37,470 nucleotides of DNA from IMG/VR virus record IMGVR_UViG_3300006192_000016, positions 1 through 37,470 of that record. The stretch is one strand, 5' to 3'. A model generated the notes under the pieces. It saw nothing but the letters and a program-made list of their open reading frames with translations, made no database searches and was not told the DNA's origin. How positions within the stretch are numbered: the first letter of the stretch is position 1; the number at the start of each line of letters is the position of its first letter. The translations under genes were made by a program, and so were the position numbers. Shown in pieces: positions 8,104 to 16,861 of this stretch. Source of the stretch: a virus.

Positions 8104-11100
8104 TTATTTCAGTAGGTTCTTGATGGCGGAGCGGTTAGACCGAACCACGTTGATGATCGCCTGCTCGCCGGCGGCTGTGCTCAGGCCTTGGGATACCACG
8201 TCGGATGCGTCGAAGGTGTTGACGATTTTGACACCCATCGGTTGCGCGGGTCCGGATGATTGCTGGCCGGCTCCGTTCAGGATGTTGTTCGGGTCGTCCT
8301 TGGACAGCACCTGCTCGCCCTTCTGCAGAATGGCGGGCACCTCGTCTCTCTTGAGACCCGGGAGCCCGCCGTCGTGGAACCGGGGCGCATTGGCGAACCA
8401 GTTCGGCGACACGTCGCGAGTCCGGTTAGACCGCCCTCCCACGATCCCGCCTGAGTGCTTGACCGGCACCGAGGCGGCCGTCCCCGCACTGGGCACGCCG
8501 CCCATTGCCATCGCCGCACTGGACACGCCGCCCCAGCCTGCCCCTGCGAGGGCGTTGAGCAACATCTGCTGCAGAATGGCCTCCGCTATCTTGAGCAGGA
8601 AGTCCGCGAAGAACTTCTGCACTACAACCCCCAGGTTCTGGAAGGCATCGCCGATTGACATTGTCCCGTGCATAACCTCAACCAAGTCGTGCGCGATGGT
8701 GTTCAAGCTGGTGGACATGCTGTCCAAAACCCCGTTCACGATCATGGTATCCCACTGCGTGTACGTGCCGGTTATGTTCTGCAGCCCTGCTCGCATCGTA
8801 GCGATCTCGGCGTTTATCTTGGCGAACTGCTCGGCCGTCATGCTCGACTGCATGGTACGGGCGAATGCCTCCAAGTTGTCCACCGAGGCCGCAATCGCGC
8901 CGTTTTGCTCGTTGTAGAGCGCGACCGTGCGGGACACCTGCTCGTTCTCAGAGATAACCCCGGCTTCCCGGAGCGCATTGATCTCCTGCAGACGGGACCG
9001 TTTGATTTCCAGTTGCGAGTTGACGTCGTCTTCGAGGCGTTTCAGCTCATCCGTGCGGGCCTTCAGGGTCGCCAGTTCGAGGTTCTGCTTCTTCAGGTCT
9101 TCGAACTGGGTGGCCAGCTTCTGGTCTCCCAGCTTTTTGGCCTTGGCGATCAGCTGGTCATACTGGACAGACACTTTTGCCAGATCGGCCGCCATCCGTT
9201 CAGCGAACGATTTGGTCGGGTCAATCTTGGCCTCCCGTTGCCCGAGAGATGCCTCCATCTGCTCATACTGGTTGCGCAGGGAAAGCAGGGCATTGGCCCG
9301 CTTGTTGTCGTTGGCGGCCCCCTTGGTCGCGTTCTCGAACTCCAGGCGCTCTATCTCCTTGCGCTTGGCCACGATCGCGTCGAGCTGGGCCACCAGCTGC
9401 TTGCCCGCCTCACCCCCCACCTTGTTGGCTTCGGCGTAGCGAGGGGCGAACTCCTCGTCGATCAGCTGCAGCCGGCCTGGCAGGTCCTTGCGCACGAGGG
9501 CCTCTCGGGCGGCTTTGGCGGCCTTGTCAGCCGCTAACCCGAGCTTCTCATACTCCTTGGTCAGGCGGGCAACCTCACGGGAGGCCGCCGTGCTACCGCC
9601 GCCCGGATCCTCGGTGAATTGGAAGCCGGGCCGGGTCAGGGGCGGTGCTTGGGTCTGGGTGCTGAACATGTCAGCGAACCCGCCGGTTGCCCCGGACGGG
9701 GACATCTGCTTGCGGTTGAGCTCATCGATCTTGTCCATCCAGCCGTTGAACTCGGTGTTGACCAAGCCCATGCGGTAGTTTGTGGACGCCGCATGCTTCC
9801 GGTCCATCTTGTCCTGGGCGTCTGCCCACGACTTGGACAGGTCATCCCACAGCTTCGCGGTGTTGCTGACGAACTCACCTTGGTCCTCGAACATGCTCAT
9901 GAAGACATGCTTGGCCCCGCGAGCAGCGTCTTTCAGGGCCTCTGGTATAGTCGCGATGAGGGTGCCGATTAGCTCGATGGCGCCGCGCAGGTACAGGCCG
10001 ACATAGTCCATCACTTTTTGGAAGGTCTCGGACGTCTCGTAGGCCCACTCCCCAAGCGACCATGCGGCCAGGACCAGGCCGATGGCCGGGATCAGCCGGA
10101 GCAGTCCGGCTTTCAGGAACCCAGCCGATGTGTTGGCCGCTATCAACGAGGCGTCCAGGGCGATCATTGACCCTGTCAGCAGTTTGACCTTGCCGACCAG
10201 GTTGGTTACCCCGACCGCCATGCCCACCAGCATCTGGCCGAATTTAAAGAGGGCCAGGGTGACGAGAATGTTCTCGACCTGTTCAAGGTTATCGGCCAAA
10301 TAGATGACCGCATCCGCCACGTGGCTGAATGCCTCGCCCAGCTTGGCCGCCGCCATCTGGCCCTCTGCGCTGTTCAGGAACGTGGTCAGGCGCTCCAGCA
10401 TGGCGGCGTAGTGCTCGATGAAGCCTGAGTCCGCGATAGCCAGCTTGAACAGCACCATGGCCGACTGGAGACGCGCCTCCGCCGCCTGCACGGATCCCGA
10501 TGCCTTCTCCACCAGGGCATCGACCTGCTCGGCGTTTTCCCGGGCGAAGTTGATCACGTCCTCCGACCGGACGGTGCCGAGCTCGAGGGCCTTGGTTAGT
10601 TCCTGGACAGACATGCCCATGCCCTTGGCGAACAGGGCCACGGCCCCCGGCAGTCGCTCACCGAGCTGGCCACGGAGCTCTTCCGCGTAGACCTGGCCTT
10701 TCGACAGCATCTGCTCGAGCGCCTTGAACACCCCGTTCATGTCGTCGGAGCTCAGGGCGAATACCCGGCCCGCCTTGGCGATCGACTCGTAGATGTAGCG
10801 AGTCTCCTGCATGCCGATCCCGACTGCATTGGCTGCCACGGCGAATTTCGTGTAGCTGGTGGCCACCACGGAGAGCTCGATGCCCAGCTTGTTGGCGAGG
10901 CCCACCATGTATTGCCACTGCTCGTTCTGCGCCTCGGCGCTCTGGCCGACCACTGCGCTGATCTTGAGCAGGGCCTGCTGGCGCAGCTTGTAGGCGTCCA
11001 CCGCCCCGCCCGCTAGGTTGATGGTGCCCTGCACCCCGACATAGGCAGTGGCCAGGGCCAACACCTCGCCTCGCAGACGCTGGAAGATGGACAGGGATTC

Positions 11101-12474
11101 ACGACCGCCGTCGCTCAGGCTCTTGAACATCGAGGCGGCGCCCTTGCCAGCTTGCTGCTGTTGTCGCAGAGCGGCCGACACCTGCTGGGCGGAAGTGACA
11201 GTTCGGTTGGCCGTGGCGGTCAGCCTCTCTTGAGCCGCCGACAGCTGACTGGTGTTGATGCCTGCCTGCCGCAGGGCCTCGCGGCTATCCCGGGCGGACA
11301 GGGTGGCGTTGCGCAGGGCGTTGGCCGTGGCTTTCAGGTTCTGCTGCGCGGCGTTGAGTTTGGCCCCCAGTTCACCAGCGTCCGTGCCTGCGGCTTTCAT
11401 CTGGGCCGCCAGGTTTTTAACCTCTTCCCGTGCGGCAACGTATGAAGCACGTGATTCACGTACTACAGCAACCTGCTGCCGGTAGGCGTCTATGCCTCGG
11501 CCCATGTTCAGCAAAGAGGCCTGGGCCGCCCCTAGCTCTTTCAGCTTGGCCGCGCCGTCCTTGAGGTTCTTCCCGCCCCTAGTGATCTCGGAGCTCAGGT
11601 CGGCGACCTGCTTCTCGACACCTGACAGGGTTGACCGGGCGGCCGCCGCCGGAGAGATGATCTGCTGAAGCGACTGCGCGTACCGGCTCTGATTATCTGC
11701 GGTCTTCACGATAACCCGGCCGAGGCTCTGGTAACCTCGGGCTGTCGCAAGGGCTTGGTCCGCCTGCCGCTGCAGGGCCTGCACTACCTGTTCTGCCGCT
11801 GCCCGTTCTGCCGCCGCCTTCTTGCGGGCCTCTATCACCTGCTGGGCGGTGGCCTGCTGCTGTGCCGCCAGTTGGGCGTTGGCCTCCTGCTGCAGCTTGG
11901 CCGCCCGGGATGCCGCCGGCAAGGTGTCCATGGCCTTGCTCTGGCGCTCCAGGGCTGCGTTGACTTGCGCCACCTTGCTGCTGAACTGACTCTGCGCCTG
12001 CGAGGCGTTGGCCGTGTCGATGCCGTAGCGCTTCATCTCGTCGGCGGTGCGGGACAGGGTGGTTCGCCGGGTCTCTTCTGCCTTGGCCGCCCGCTCCGCC
12101 TGTTTGGTGGCGGTCTCCAGGGACTTCTGCTGCTTCTTGGTCAGTGTCTCGACCTTCGACAGCTCATCCGCCAGGGCGGCCTGCTTGTTCTTGGCTTCTT
12201 CAGTGGCTTTGGCCGCGTCCTCTACCGCCTTGCGCTGACGCTCGAACAGCTTGGTCAGGGCGTCCAGCTTGAGGAGCTGTTTCCCTGCGTCCTCCAGGCG
12301 CTGGTATGTCGCGGCGAGATCCTTGTTCGACCCCTCCCCGCGCTCCGCCGCTGCCTGCTGTTCGGTCATCACATCGGTCAGGGTGCCGATGATCTTGGTC
12401 AGCTGGTCCAGGGTCTTCTGCGAGTAGTCCCGCGCCCGGATCCGTAGCTCAACGTCTTTGGACTGGTCAGCCAC
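8104..12474 (-). CDS. Tail tape measure protein (gpH-like)
   Basis: At 1456 residues this is the second longest gene and follows the tail chaperone genes, the usual tape measure position. Residues 1-430 are almost entirely Ala/Gln/Glu/Lys/Arg-rich coiled coil. Around 440-720 is a tape-measure core with hydrophobic stretches, followed at about 720-860 by likely membrane segments (VTLALFKFGQMLVGMAVGV; LIPAIGLVLAAWSLGEWAY). A second coiled coil spans roughly 980-1230. The C-terminus is Gly/Ala-rich with SGGIVGGRSNR, typical of phage tape measures. At about 0.15 nm per residue the tail would be near 215 nm (inference). The start is GTG at 12474 after AAGGAG, overlapping the upstream stop by 8 bp. 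Confidence 0.93.
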   Translation of the reverse strand: MADQSKDVELRIRARDYSQKTLDQLTKIIGTLTDVMTEQQAAAERGEGSNKDLAATYQRLEDAGKQLLKLDALTKLFERQRKAVEDAAKATEEAKNKQAALADELSKVETLTKKQQKSLETATKQAERAAKAEETRRTTLSRTADEMKRYGIDTANASQAQSQFSSKVAQVNAALERQSKAMDTLPAASRAAKLQQEANAQLAAQQQATAQQVIEARKKAAAERAAAEQVVQALQRQADQALATARGYQSLGRVIVKTADNQSRYAQSLQQIISPAAAARSTLSGVEKQVADLSSEITRGGKNLKDGAAKLKELGAAQASLLNMGRGIDAYRQQVAVVRESRASYVAAREEVKNLAAQMKAAGTDAGELGAKLNAAQQNLKATANALRNATLSARDSREALRQAGINTSQLSAAQERLTATANRTVTSAQQVSAALRQQQQAGKGAASMFKSLSDGGRESLSIFQRLRGEVLALATAYVGVQGTINLAGGAVDAYKLRQQALLKISAVVGQSAEAQNEQWQYMVGLANKLGIELSVVATSYTKFAVAANAVGIGMQETRYIYESIAKAGRVFALSSDDMNGVFKALEQMLSKGQVYAEELRGQLGERLPGAVALFAKGMGMSVQELTKALELGTVRSEDVINFARENAEQVDALVEKASGSVQAAEARLQSAMVLFKLAIADSGFIEHYAAMLERLTTFLNSAEGQMAAAKLGEAFSHVADAVIYLADNLEQVENILVTLALFKFGQMLVGMAVGVTNLVGKVKLLTGSMIALDASLIAANTSAGFLKAGLLRLIPAIGLVLAAWSLGEWAYETSETFQKVMDYVGLYLRGAIELIGTLIATIPEALKDAARGAKHVFMSMFEDQGEFVSNTAKLWDDLSKSWADAQDKMDRKHAASTNYRMGLVNTEFNGWMDKIDELNRKQMSPSGATGGFADMFSTQTQAPPLTRPGFQFTEDPGGGSTAASREVARLTKEYEKLGLAADKAAKAAREALVRKDLPGRLQLIDEEFAPRYAEANKVGGEAGKQLVAQLDAIVAKRKEIERLEFENATKGAANDNKRANALLSLRNQYEQMEASLGQREAKIDPTKSFAERMAADLAKVSVQYDQLIAKAKKLGDQKLATQFEDLKKQNLELATLKARTDELKRLEDDVNSQLEIKRSRLQEINALREAGVISENEQVSRTVALYNEQNGAIAASVDNLEAFARTMQSSMTAEQFAKINAEIATMRAGLQNITGTYTQWDTMIVNGVLDSMSTSLNTIAHDLVEVMHGTMSIGDAFQNLGVVVQKFFADFLLKIAEAILQQMLLNALAGAGWGGVSSAAMAMGGVPSAGTAASVPVKHSGGIVGGRSNRTRDVSPNWFANAPRFHDGGLPGLKRDEVPAILQKGEQVLSKDDPNNILNGAGQQSSGPAQPMGVKIVNTFDASDVVSQGLSTAAGEQAIINVVRSNRSAIKNLLK

Positions 12475-13140
12475 TTGTCATCTCCTTGATCATTTTCTGG
12501 AAGGCCTTGCCCCCCTCTTTCGGGTTGAGCGCACTGCCGACCACCGCTTGCATCAAAATGGCCTCGGTGGCCATCTGGTGGTTGATCCGCTTGCGAACGA
12601 TAGTCGCCTCACCCCACACCAGACCTACCGGATATTGCCGGGCGGCCAGGTGCCCGTTTGCCAGCAGCATGCTGACCTCGCTGCGCAGGTTGTGATACTG
12701 GGCGATTATGCGTTCGCGGCCGCTGGTCGGCTCATCATGGCTGCGCTTGCCAGCAGGTTCTCGAACATCGCCATCGTCTTTTTTGCGCCGCCGAAGTCCT
12801 CGAAGGTCAGGGCTCCGATGGTCTGCACCAGTTTCAGTTGAACAGGGATCGGGAGGGAGGAGGCCTTGTCCACCAGGGTCGGTTCATCTGCGGCCAGGGC
12901 GATAGCGTGAGCCACGAGGCCTGGGGCGTCGGTGACAAGGCGCAGCACGAACTGCAGCAGCCCGGCCTCCGTGAAGTTGCCGCCGCTCTTCTCGTAGAGC
13001 TCGATCAGGCCGCCCAGATCGTCGAGATGGACGTGCATGAGCTGGCTGAAGTCCTGGATGCCGAGGCCTCGCACATCGACGGACGCTGTCTTGCCGAGGG
13101 GAACGGTTACTTTGTCTGGGGTGAAGTCTGCAAGTGCCAT
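12467..13140 (-). CDS. Tail assembly chaperone frameshift product (gpGT-like), join of 13140-12778 and 12778-12467
   Basis: A -1 shift at A AAA AAG (12784-12778) joins the first 121 codons of the G-like gene to an overlapping frame that stays open to 12467, giving about 224 residues. The extension is protein-like (GRERIIAQYHNLRSEVSMLL, then LAARQYPVGLVWGEA) and extends well upstream of its first possible in-frame ATG at 12670. That ATG has no good ribosome site, so translation by frameshifting is the better explanation. In lambda, the GT product binds the tape measure through T and tube subunits through G. The stop overlaps the tape measure GTG by 8 bp. Confidence 0.82.
12706..13140 (-). CDS. 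Tail assembly chaperone (gpG-like), unshifted product
   Basis: This 144-residue acidic helical protein is encoded immediately upstream of the tape measure gene. The ATG at 13140 follows AAGGAG. Its place after the major tail protein and before the tape measure, plus the conserved overlapping-frame arrangement, identifies it as the lambda gpG equivalent. Chaperones of this type coat the tape measure before tube polymerisation and are absent from the finished virion. The last 23 codons, after the slippery site, are specific to the unshifted form. The methyltransferase cassette separates it from the tail tube gene. Confidence 0.85.
   Translation of the reverse strand: MALADFTPDKVTVPLGKTASVDVRGLGIQDFSQLMHVHLDDLGGLIELYEKSGGNFTEAGLLQFVLRLVTDAPGLVAHAIALAADEPTLVDKASSLPIPVQLKLVQTIGALTFEDFGGAKKTMAMFENLLASAAMMSRPAAANA
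12778..12784 (-). other. Programmed -1 ribosomal frameshift site, A AAA AAG
   Basis: The heptamer reads GCA AAA AAG in the G-like frame, a perfect X XXY YYZ site of the most slippery kind for E. coli-type ribosomes. After slippage the next codon is GAC at 12778, in the frame that reaches the stop at 12467. A short GCTG/CAGC hairpin lies about 25 bases downstream. Position and frame fit the G/GT frameshift widely conserved in long-tailed phages. Confidence 0.85.
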
Positions 13141-13198
13141 GGTGGGCTCCTTCTGGTTGTCGGACTAATTTAACACGATGGGCACGGTGGGCCGCAAA

Positions 13199-13225
13199 AA
13201 ATAAAAAGCGCCCGAATGGCGCTTT
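13199..13225 (-). terminator. Rho-independent terminator after the methyltransferase gene
   Basis: Perfect 8-bp stem AAAGCGCC/GGCGCTTT with a 5-base loop. On the minus strand it is followed by TTATTTTTT. It begins at the stop codon of the methyltransferase. Its first 18 bases (aaataaaaagcgcccgaa on the plus strand) are identical to the terminator at 14544-14568. Confidence 0.85.
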
Positions 13226-14339
13226 ACCGTGTGTTCTTGTTTGCTTCGTGTTTTATTCGAGTCTTGGCGATTTCAAAGTAGTCCGGGTCCATCTCCATTC
13301 CTATGAAACCGAACCCTTCCCTCAAGGCGGCCTTTCCGGTGCTGCCGCTCCCCATGAACGGGTCGAGCACCACGCCACTAGGTGGCGTGACCAGCCGGCA
13401 CAGGTAGGCCATCAGGTCGGTTGGTTTCACGGTTGGGTGGTTGTTCCCCTTGGTGTCCGTGTTCTCCACCTTGCGCAGCGTGGCGCCATGTTGGAACTGC
13501 GGGCCGGGGTCCTGCAATCCCTCGTTGCGTTCCTTTCTGCTGGCCTTGGCGCAGTAGAAGAAGCGGGCGGCGCTGCCGCTGTCTGCATGGAACGCACCTT
13601 TTACTCTGGCGCGCTTACCGGTGACGCTCCCTGTACTGGCAGCACTATCCTCAGTCCCTTTTACTGGCGCTGCCGCTCCGGCATTGGCGGGGAATGCTGC
13701 CAGCACCTCGTCGCTGCCGTCGTGGATCAGGTTGGCGGGCCAGCGGCCGTTGCGTTCAGAGTGGTCCAAGCCTTCGCGCTGGTCTTGCTTGCGCCCGCTT
13801 TCTTCAGCCGAGGTTTCCCCCGGTCTTTTTGGGAAAGCCCCGTTTGCTCCGCGGGAATGCGTGGAGACCACCTCGTCGCCGACCCGGCATCCGTCGATAT
13901 TCAGACCGCCTGTGCCATGCGCTTGTACGTTGGCCGCAATCGTCCCCTTGAATGGCTTGCGGGCCACCGTGACCGGCTCGAGCGCGGGTTTGAGAGCCGT
14001 ACCCCATCCTTCCCAGTCATTCTTTAGGTTGTGTGACTTGGGGAACCCCGATCCGTATACCCAGGCGATCATGTCCCTGATTTCAAACCCGGCATCCTCA
14101 ATGTTGCAAGCCATTCGGTGCTGGGTACGGGTGCCAGCGAATGCCAGTAGGTGGCCGCCCGGTTTCAGGACGCGCAGGCACTCTGCCCAGATTTCCACGG
14201 CAGGCACATCGTAGTCCCACTTCTTGCCCATGAAAGACAGACCGTAGGGCGGGTCTGTCACAATGCTGTCTACCGAGTTGTCCGGCAGGAACTCCAAGTG
14301 GTCGAGGCAGTTTCCAAGGTACAGTTTGTACTCGCTCAC
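13224..14339 (-). CDS. DNA methyltransferase, DPPY type (N6-adenine or N4-cytosine), beta-like
   Basis: This 371-residue protein has the catalytic motif TDPPYG (D29-Y32) near the N-terminus and the AdoMet-binding motif FMGSGSTG (about 328-335) near the C-terminus, with the usual NHPTVKP element before it. The order, catalytic motif, target-recognition region, then AdoMet motif, is that of beta-class amino-methyltransferases; DPPY suggests N6-adenine. The ~190-residue middle region should set the target sequence. No partner restriction gene is present, so a solitary protective or regulatory enzyme is likely. The start is GTG at 14339, overlapping the upstream stop. It forms a two-gene cassette with the ribbon-helix-helix gene, inserted between tail genes. 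Confidence 0.9.
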   Translation of the reverse strand: MSEYKLYLGNCLDHLEFLPDNSVDSIVTDPPYGLSFMGKKWDYDVPAVEIWAECLRVLKPGGHLLAFAGTRTQHRMACNIEDAGFEIRDMIAWVYGSGFPKSHNLKNDWEGWGTALKPALEPVTVARKPFKGTIAANVQAHGTGGLNIDGCRVGDEVVSTHSRGANGAFPKRPGETSAEESGRKQDQREGLDHSERNGRWPANLIHDGSDEVLAAFPANAGAAAPVKGTEDSAASTGSVTGKRARVKGAFHADSGSAARFFYCAKASRKERNEGLQDPGPQFQHGATLRKVENTDTKGNNHPTVKPTDLMAYLCRLVTPPSGVVLDPFMGSGSTGKAALREGFGFIGMEMDPDYFEIAKTRIKHEANKNTR

Positions 14340-14488
14340 ACCTCACCCCCTTGTGACAGGGCTTTCTTCAGCAGGCGCTCCACCATCTGGTTGAAGCTGC
14401 GTCCTTCTTTTTCCGCCAGCGCTTCTACCTCCGACTTCAAAGTGGGCGGCAGACTCAGCGATCGCTGTTGTTTCTTCTCTTTCTTCAT
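14336..14488 (-). CDS. Ribbon-helix-helix DNA-binding protein (Arc/CopG-like)
   Basis: This 50-residue protein begins at ATG 14488, eight bases after CGGAGG. A longer reading from a TTG at 14545 lacks a ribosome site and is not favoured. The basic start MKKEKKQQRSLSLPP leads into a beta strand and two helices (LKSEVEALAEKEGRSFNQMV), the standard Arc-type ribbon-helix-helix layout that binds DNA as a dimer. Its stop overlaps the methyltransferase GTG, so the two are co-translated. It may control the cassette promoter just upstream (inference). Confidence 0.75.
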   Translation of the reverse strand: MKKEKKQQRSLSLPPTLKSEVEALAEKEGRSFNQMVERLLKKALSQGGEV

Positions 14489-14516
14489 CGCAGACCTCCG
14501 TGGGTTGATTCGGTCT

Positions 14517-14545
14517 ACTTTAACCTGTGCCCCTATCGAAGGCAA
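14517..14545 (-). promoter_or_regulatory. Candidate promoter of the methyltransferase cassette
   Basis: The minus strand reads TTGCCT, 17 bases, TAAAGT, about 30 bases upstream of the ribbon-helix-helix ATG. It lies directly after the terminator of the tail tube gene, as expected for a self-expressed moron cassette. Each box matches the sigma-70 consensus at 4 of 6 positions, so support is modest. Confidence 0.45.
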
Positions 14546-14568
14546 ATAAAAAGCGCCCGAAGGCGCTT
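14544..14568 (-). terminator. Rho-independent terminator after the tail tube gene
   Basis: The minus strand reads AAGCGCC, loop TTCG, GGCGCTT, then TTTATTT. The UUCG loop closed by a GC-rich stem is very stable. It lies 23 bp after the tail tube stop codon and shares an 18-bp identical segment with the terminator at 13199-13225. Late genes beyond it would need read-through or antitermination. Confidence 0.85.
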
Positions 14569-14590
14569 CTCGTTAAACCGTTCAACTGGA

Positions 14591-15730
14591 TCAGCTGAAG
14601 GTGATGTTGGTGCTGGTGGCCGAGACCGGACCTGCCGCAGACTGCACGGTCGCGGTGACCGCGACCACGCCAGCTGTGGTCTTGTTGACGGTGGCGGTCA
14701 GGCTGCCGTCGAAGCCGGTGTTCTCGGTCGGCTCGGACAGCACACCGCTGTTGCTGGCCGTCATGGTGACGGTCTGGCCAGGGACGGTGTTGTTGTTGCC
14801 GTCGCGGACGGTCACGGTGAACGAGATCGGCGTATTGGCCGGGCCGGTCAGCTTGGACGGCATCACTGTCACATAGCGAAGATCCGCCGGGTTGCTGCCA
14901 GCCTCGTCCACGGCACGGATGTCGATGTAGACACGCTCGCGACCCTGCAGTTTCAGAGCATCGAAGGTGAAGCCCATGGATTGCCAGTCGTCGCCCTTCA
15001 GGTTGTAGTCGCCGTCCGGGGACAGGGTGACTTTCGGGAAGAAGTAGTCCTTGTTCTCACCCTTGGCATTGTGCGACACGAAACGCAGGCTGCCCTGGAC
15101 CACATCGTTGGAGGAGATGACCATCTCGCGGGACTGCGCGGCTACGTCGAACTGGACAACCAGTTTGATGTCGCCGTTGATCTCGGTGGAGGTCGGTTCC
15201 AGGTAGAGGCGGCCAAGTTCGAGGTCGACCTCGTAGTTGCCTGCCGCGTCAACGATGGTGACCCCCGGGATCGCACTGATGTCGCCGGTCAGGTTCAAGG
15301 TGGCGGACTTTGCCGCCTTGCCCACCTTGACGTTGGAGACCTTTCGGACGCCGGTAGGGGTGGCATCGGTGGTACCCAGTTGCAGGGTGAGCCCGCGTTT
15401 CCAGTTGGTGAAGACCTCTTTCTGCGCGGTGACAGAAGTGGAGGACTTGGTCAGCAGGTTGCCCAGGAAGAACAGGGCCACGTTCTCACCGGAGATGTTG
15501 TCGCAGTTCATCGAGCCCGAGCTGGAGATCTCCAGCAGGACCGACTCATCCTTCTCGCGCAGGCCGCGATCCGCGTTGAAGTGGTCCAGGGTTTCGACCT
15601 CGTTGGTCAGCGAGTACTCCGGGGTGTTGCCCAGGTAACGCTCACCCTCGCCGATATTGGTGCCGGGTTTGAATTTGTTGAAGAACACCTCGCCGCGGCC
15701 AAGCGTGTACTTCTGGGTTTCATTCGCCAT
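14591..15730 (-). CDS. Major tail tube protein (gpV-like) with C-terminal Ig-like domain
   Basis: This 379-residue protein lies between the tail terminator gene and the chaperone genes, the position of lambda V. Residues 1-290 form the beta-rich tube-forming part. Residues about 290-379 are an invasin/Big-type immunoglobulin-like domain (SFTVTVRDGNNNTVPGQTV through VVAVTATVQSAAGPVSATS). Lambda gpV also carries an Ig-like C-terminal domain that decorates the tail surface. The protein is longer than lambda gpV (246 residues). The ATG at 15730 is preceded by AAGGTGG and lies just after the upstream stop. Confidence 0.88.
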   Translation of the reverse strand: MANETQKYTLGRGEVFFNKFKPGTNIGEGERYLGNTPEYSLTNEVETLDHFNADRGLREKDESVLLEISSSGSMNCDNISGENVALFFLGNLLTKSSTSVTAQKEVFTNWKRGLTLQLGTTDATPTGVRKVSNVKVGKAAKSATLNLTGDISAIPGVTIVDAAGNYEVDLELGRLYLEPTSTEINGDIKLVVQFDVAAQSREMVISSNDVVQGSLRFVSHNAKGENKDYFFPKVTLSPDGDYNLKGDDWQSMGFTFDALKLQGRERVYIDIRAVDEAGSNPADLRYVTVMPSKLTGPANTPISFTVTVRDGNNNTVPGQTVTMTASNSGVLSEPTENTGFDGSLTATVNKTTAGVVAVTATVQSAAGPVSATSTNITFS

Positions 15731-15732
15731 CG

Positions 15733-16254
15733 TTATTCCACCTTCTCAGTTGGATCGATAAGGTTGACCGGCAGGGTGATCCTGATCGGCATGTAAAAGA
15801 AAGCCTTTGCCGACACACCCTCTTGCGCCGGCCTCACAGCGTCTTGGCCGATGTCCAGGTCGGAGATCAAGCCCTTCAGCATGTAGACGCCAGGCCAGCG
15901 TGGCCGGTTCGTACCTTCGTCGAGAGATACTATATCAGACATTCGCCGCTGAACATCCGCCAGAAGCGGGTAAACAGGGTCTGTCGGGTTGCGGGAGTCG
16001 TCATCCGCCCAGCCTTGCACCAGTAACACCAAGGTGTCCCGGCGCAGTGTCTTCTGTTCATCTGCGTAGAAACCGTCCAGTGGAGCGGGGCTTTCGAGAA
16101 GGGACAGCAGCGGCACCTCGTCTGTCGCCCCGAACACCGCCCGGCCCCTGAACACTTTTCCTTTCAGGTCGTGCTGATAACCATTGGTCTTGGTGATCCC
16201 CTCCAAGTGGGCGGTCAGCGCCTTGAGGACTTGCAGTTTTATGTGGTCAGCCAC
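15733..16254 (-). CDS. Tail terminator protein (gpU-like)
   Basis: This 173-residue protein is directly upstream of the tail tube gene, as lambda U is to V. The N-terminus (DHIKLQVLKALTAHLEGI) is a helix typical of tail terminator proteins, and FRGRAVFGATDEVPLLSLLE resembles the family beta region. Such proteins cap the finished tube and allow head joining. The start is GTG at 16254, overlapping the upstream stop by 8 bp, with GAGG upstream. Assignment is by gene order and general resemblance. Confidence 0.75.
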   Translation of the reverse strand: MADHIKLQVLKALTAHLEGITKTNGYQHDLKGKVFRGRAVFGATDEVPLLSLLESPAPLDGFYADEQKTLRRDTLVLLVQGWADDDSRNPTDPVYPLLADVQRRMSDIVSLDEGTNRPRWPGVYMLKGLISDLDIGQDAVRPAQEGVSAKAFFYMPIRITLPVNLIDPTEKVE

Positions 16255-16861
16255 CTGTCAACCTCGCGAATTGTCTGAAAAATTCTGTTGTCACCATGTC
16301 ACCGATTGGGTCGGCAACCTTGTCGGCCACGTCGCTGAACACCTGATCGACAGACGGACCGTAGAGCAGAGCGACCTTCCCCGGGACCAGCCATGCGCGG
16401 TGTGGGGTGTTCTTGTTGAGCCGTTCCCCTGGGGACAGTCGCAGGGCCAGGCCGACGTTGTATTTGTCCTCGGACATCGAGGCCCCGGCTCGCAGCCGCA
16501 CAAGAAACGCCCGCTTCAGGTATGTGGTGCGGCCGCTCTTGATCCTAACCTGAACACCACCCTTCCCGCTCAGGACGGTTGTCCCGGCGGCGAACCGCGC
16601 CAAGCTGGTGGCACGTTTTCGACCGAGAACCACCGCTTCCAGGTTGTTGTTCGTGGCCCGCTTGGCGATGAAAAGCCTGTCCCCGCTGAGGTACCCGGCG
16701 GGGAAGGCCACTTGCGCCATCATATCCTTGCGGATCATCTGCATGCCCTGGCGGCTCACCGTGTCGTTGATGGCCATGCGGGCCGCCGTAGTGGCCGCCT
16801 CCGGCGCTCTCTGGAAGAACTTCTCCAGGTCGCTTAGGCCCTTATTGCTGACGCGGATCAT
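16247..16861 (-). CDS. Minor tail protein Z-like (tail completion)
   Basis: This 204-residue protein occupies the lambda Z position. The ATG at 16861 overlaps the upstream stop as ATGA; a GTG 18 bp further up is possible but less likely. The start IRVSNKGLSDLEKFFQRAP, the helix TTAARMAINDTVSRQGMQMI and the basic beta-rich middle match prophage minor tail protein Z or HK97 gp10-like completion proteins, which act at the head-tail junction. It is basic overall and near the size of lambda gpZ (192 residues). Family assignment rests on recognition and synteny. Confidence 0.78.
   Translation of the reverse strand: MIRVSNKGLSDLEKFFQRAPEAATTAARMAINDTVSRQGMQMIRKDMMAQVAFPAGYLSGDRLFIAKRATNNNLEAVVLGRKRATSLARFAAGTTVLSGKGGVQVRIKSGRTTYLKRAFLVRLRAGASMSEDKYNVGLALRLSPGERLNKNTPHRAWLVPGKVALLYGPSVDQVFSDVADKVADPIGDMVTTEFFRQFARLTGG

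Noticed and set aside
13224-14339. Restriction-modification system
   Set aside because: No restriction enzyme gene accompanies the methyltransferase; the partner is a small DNA-binding protein.
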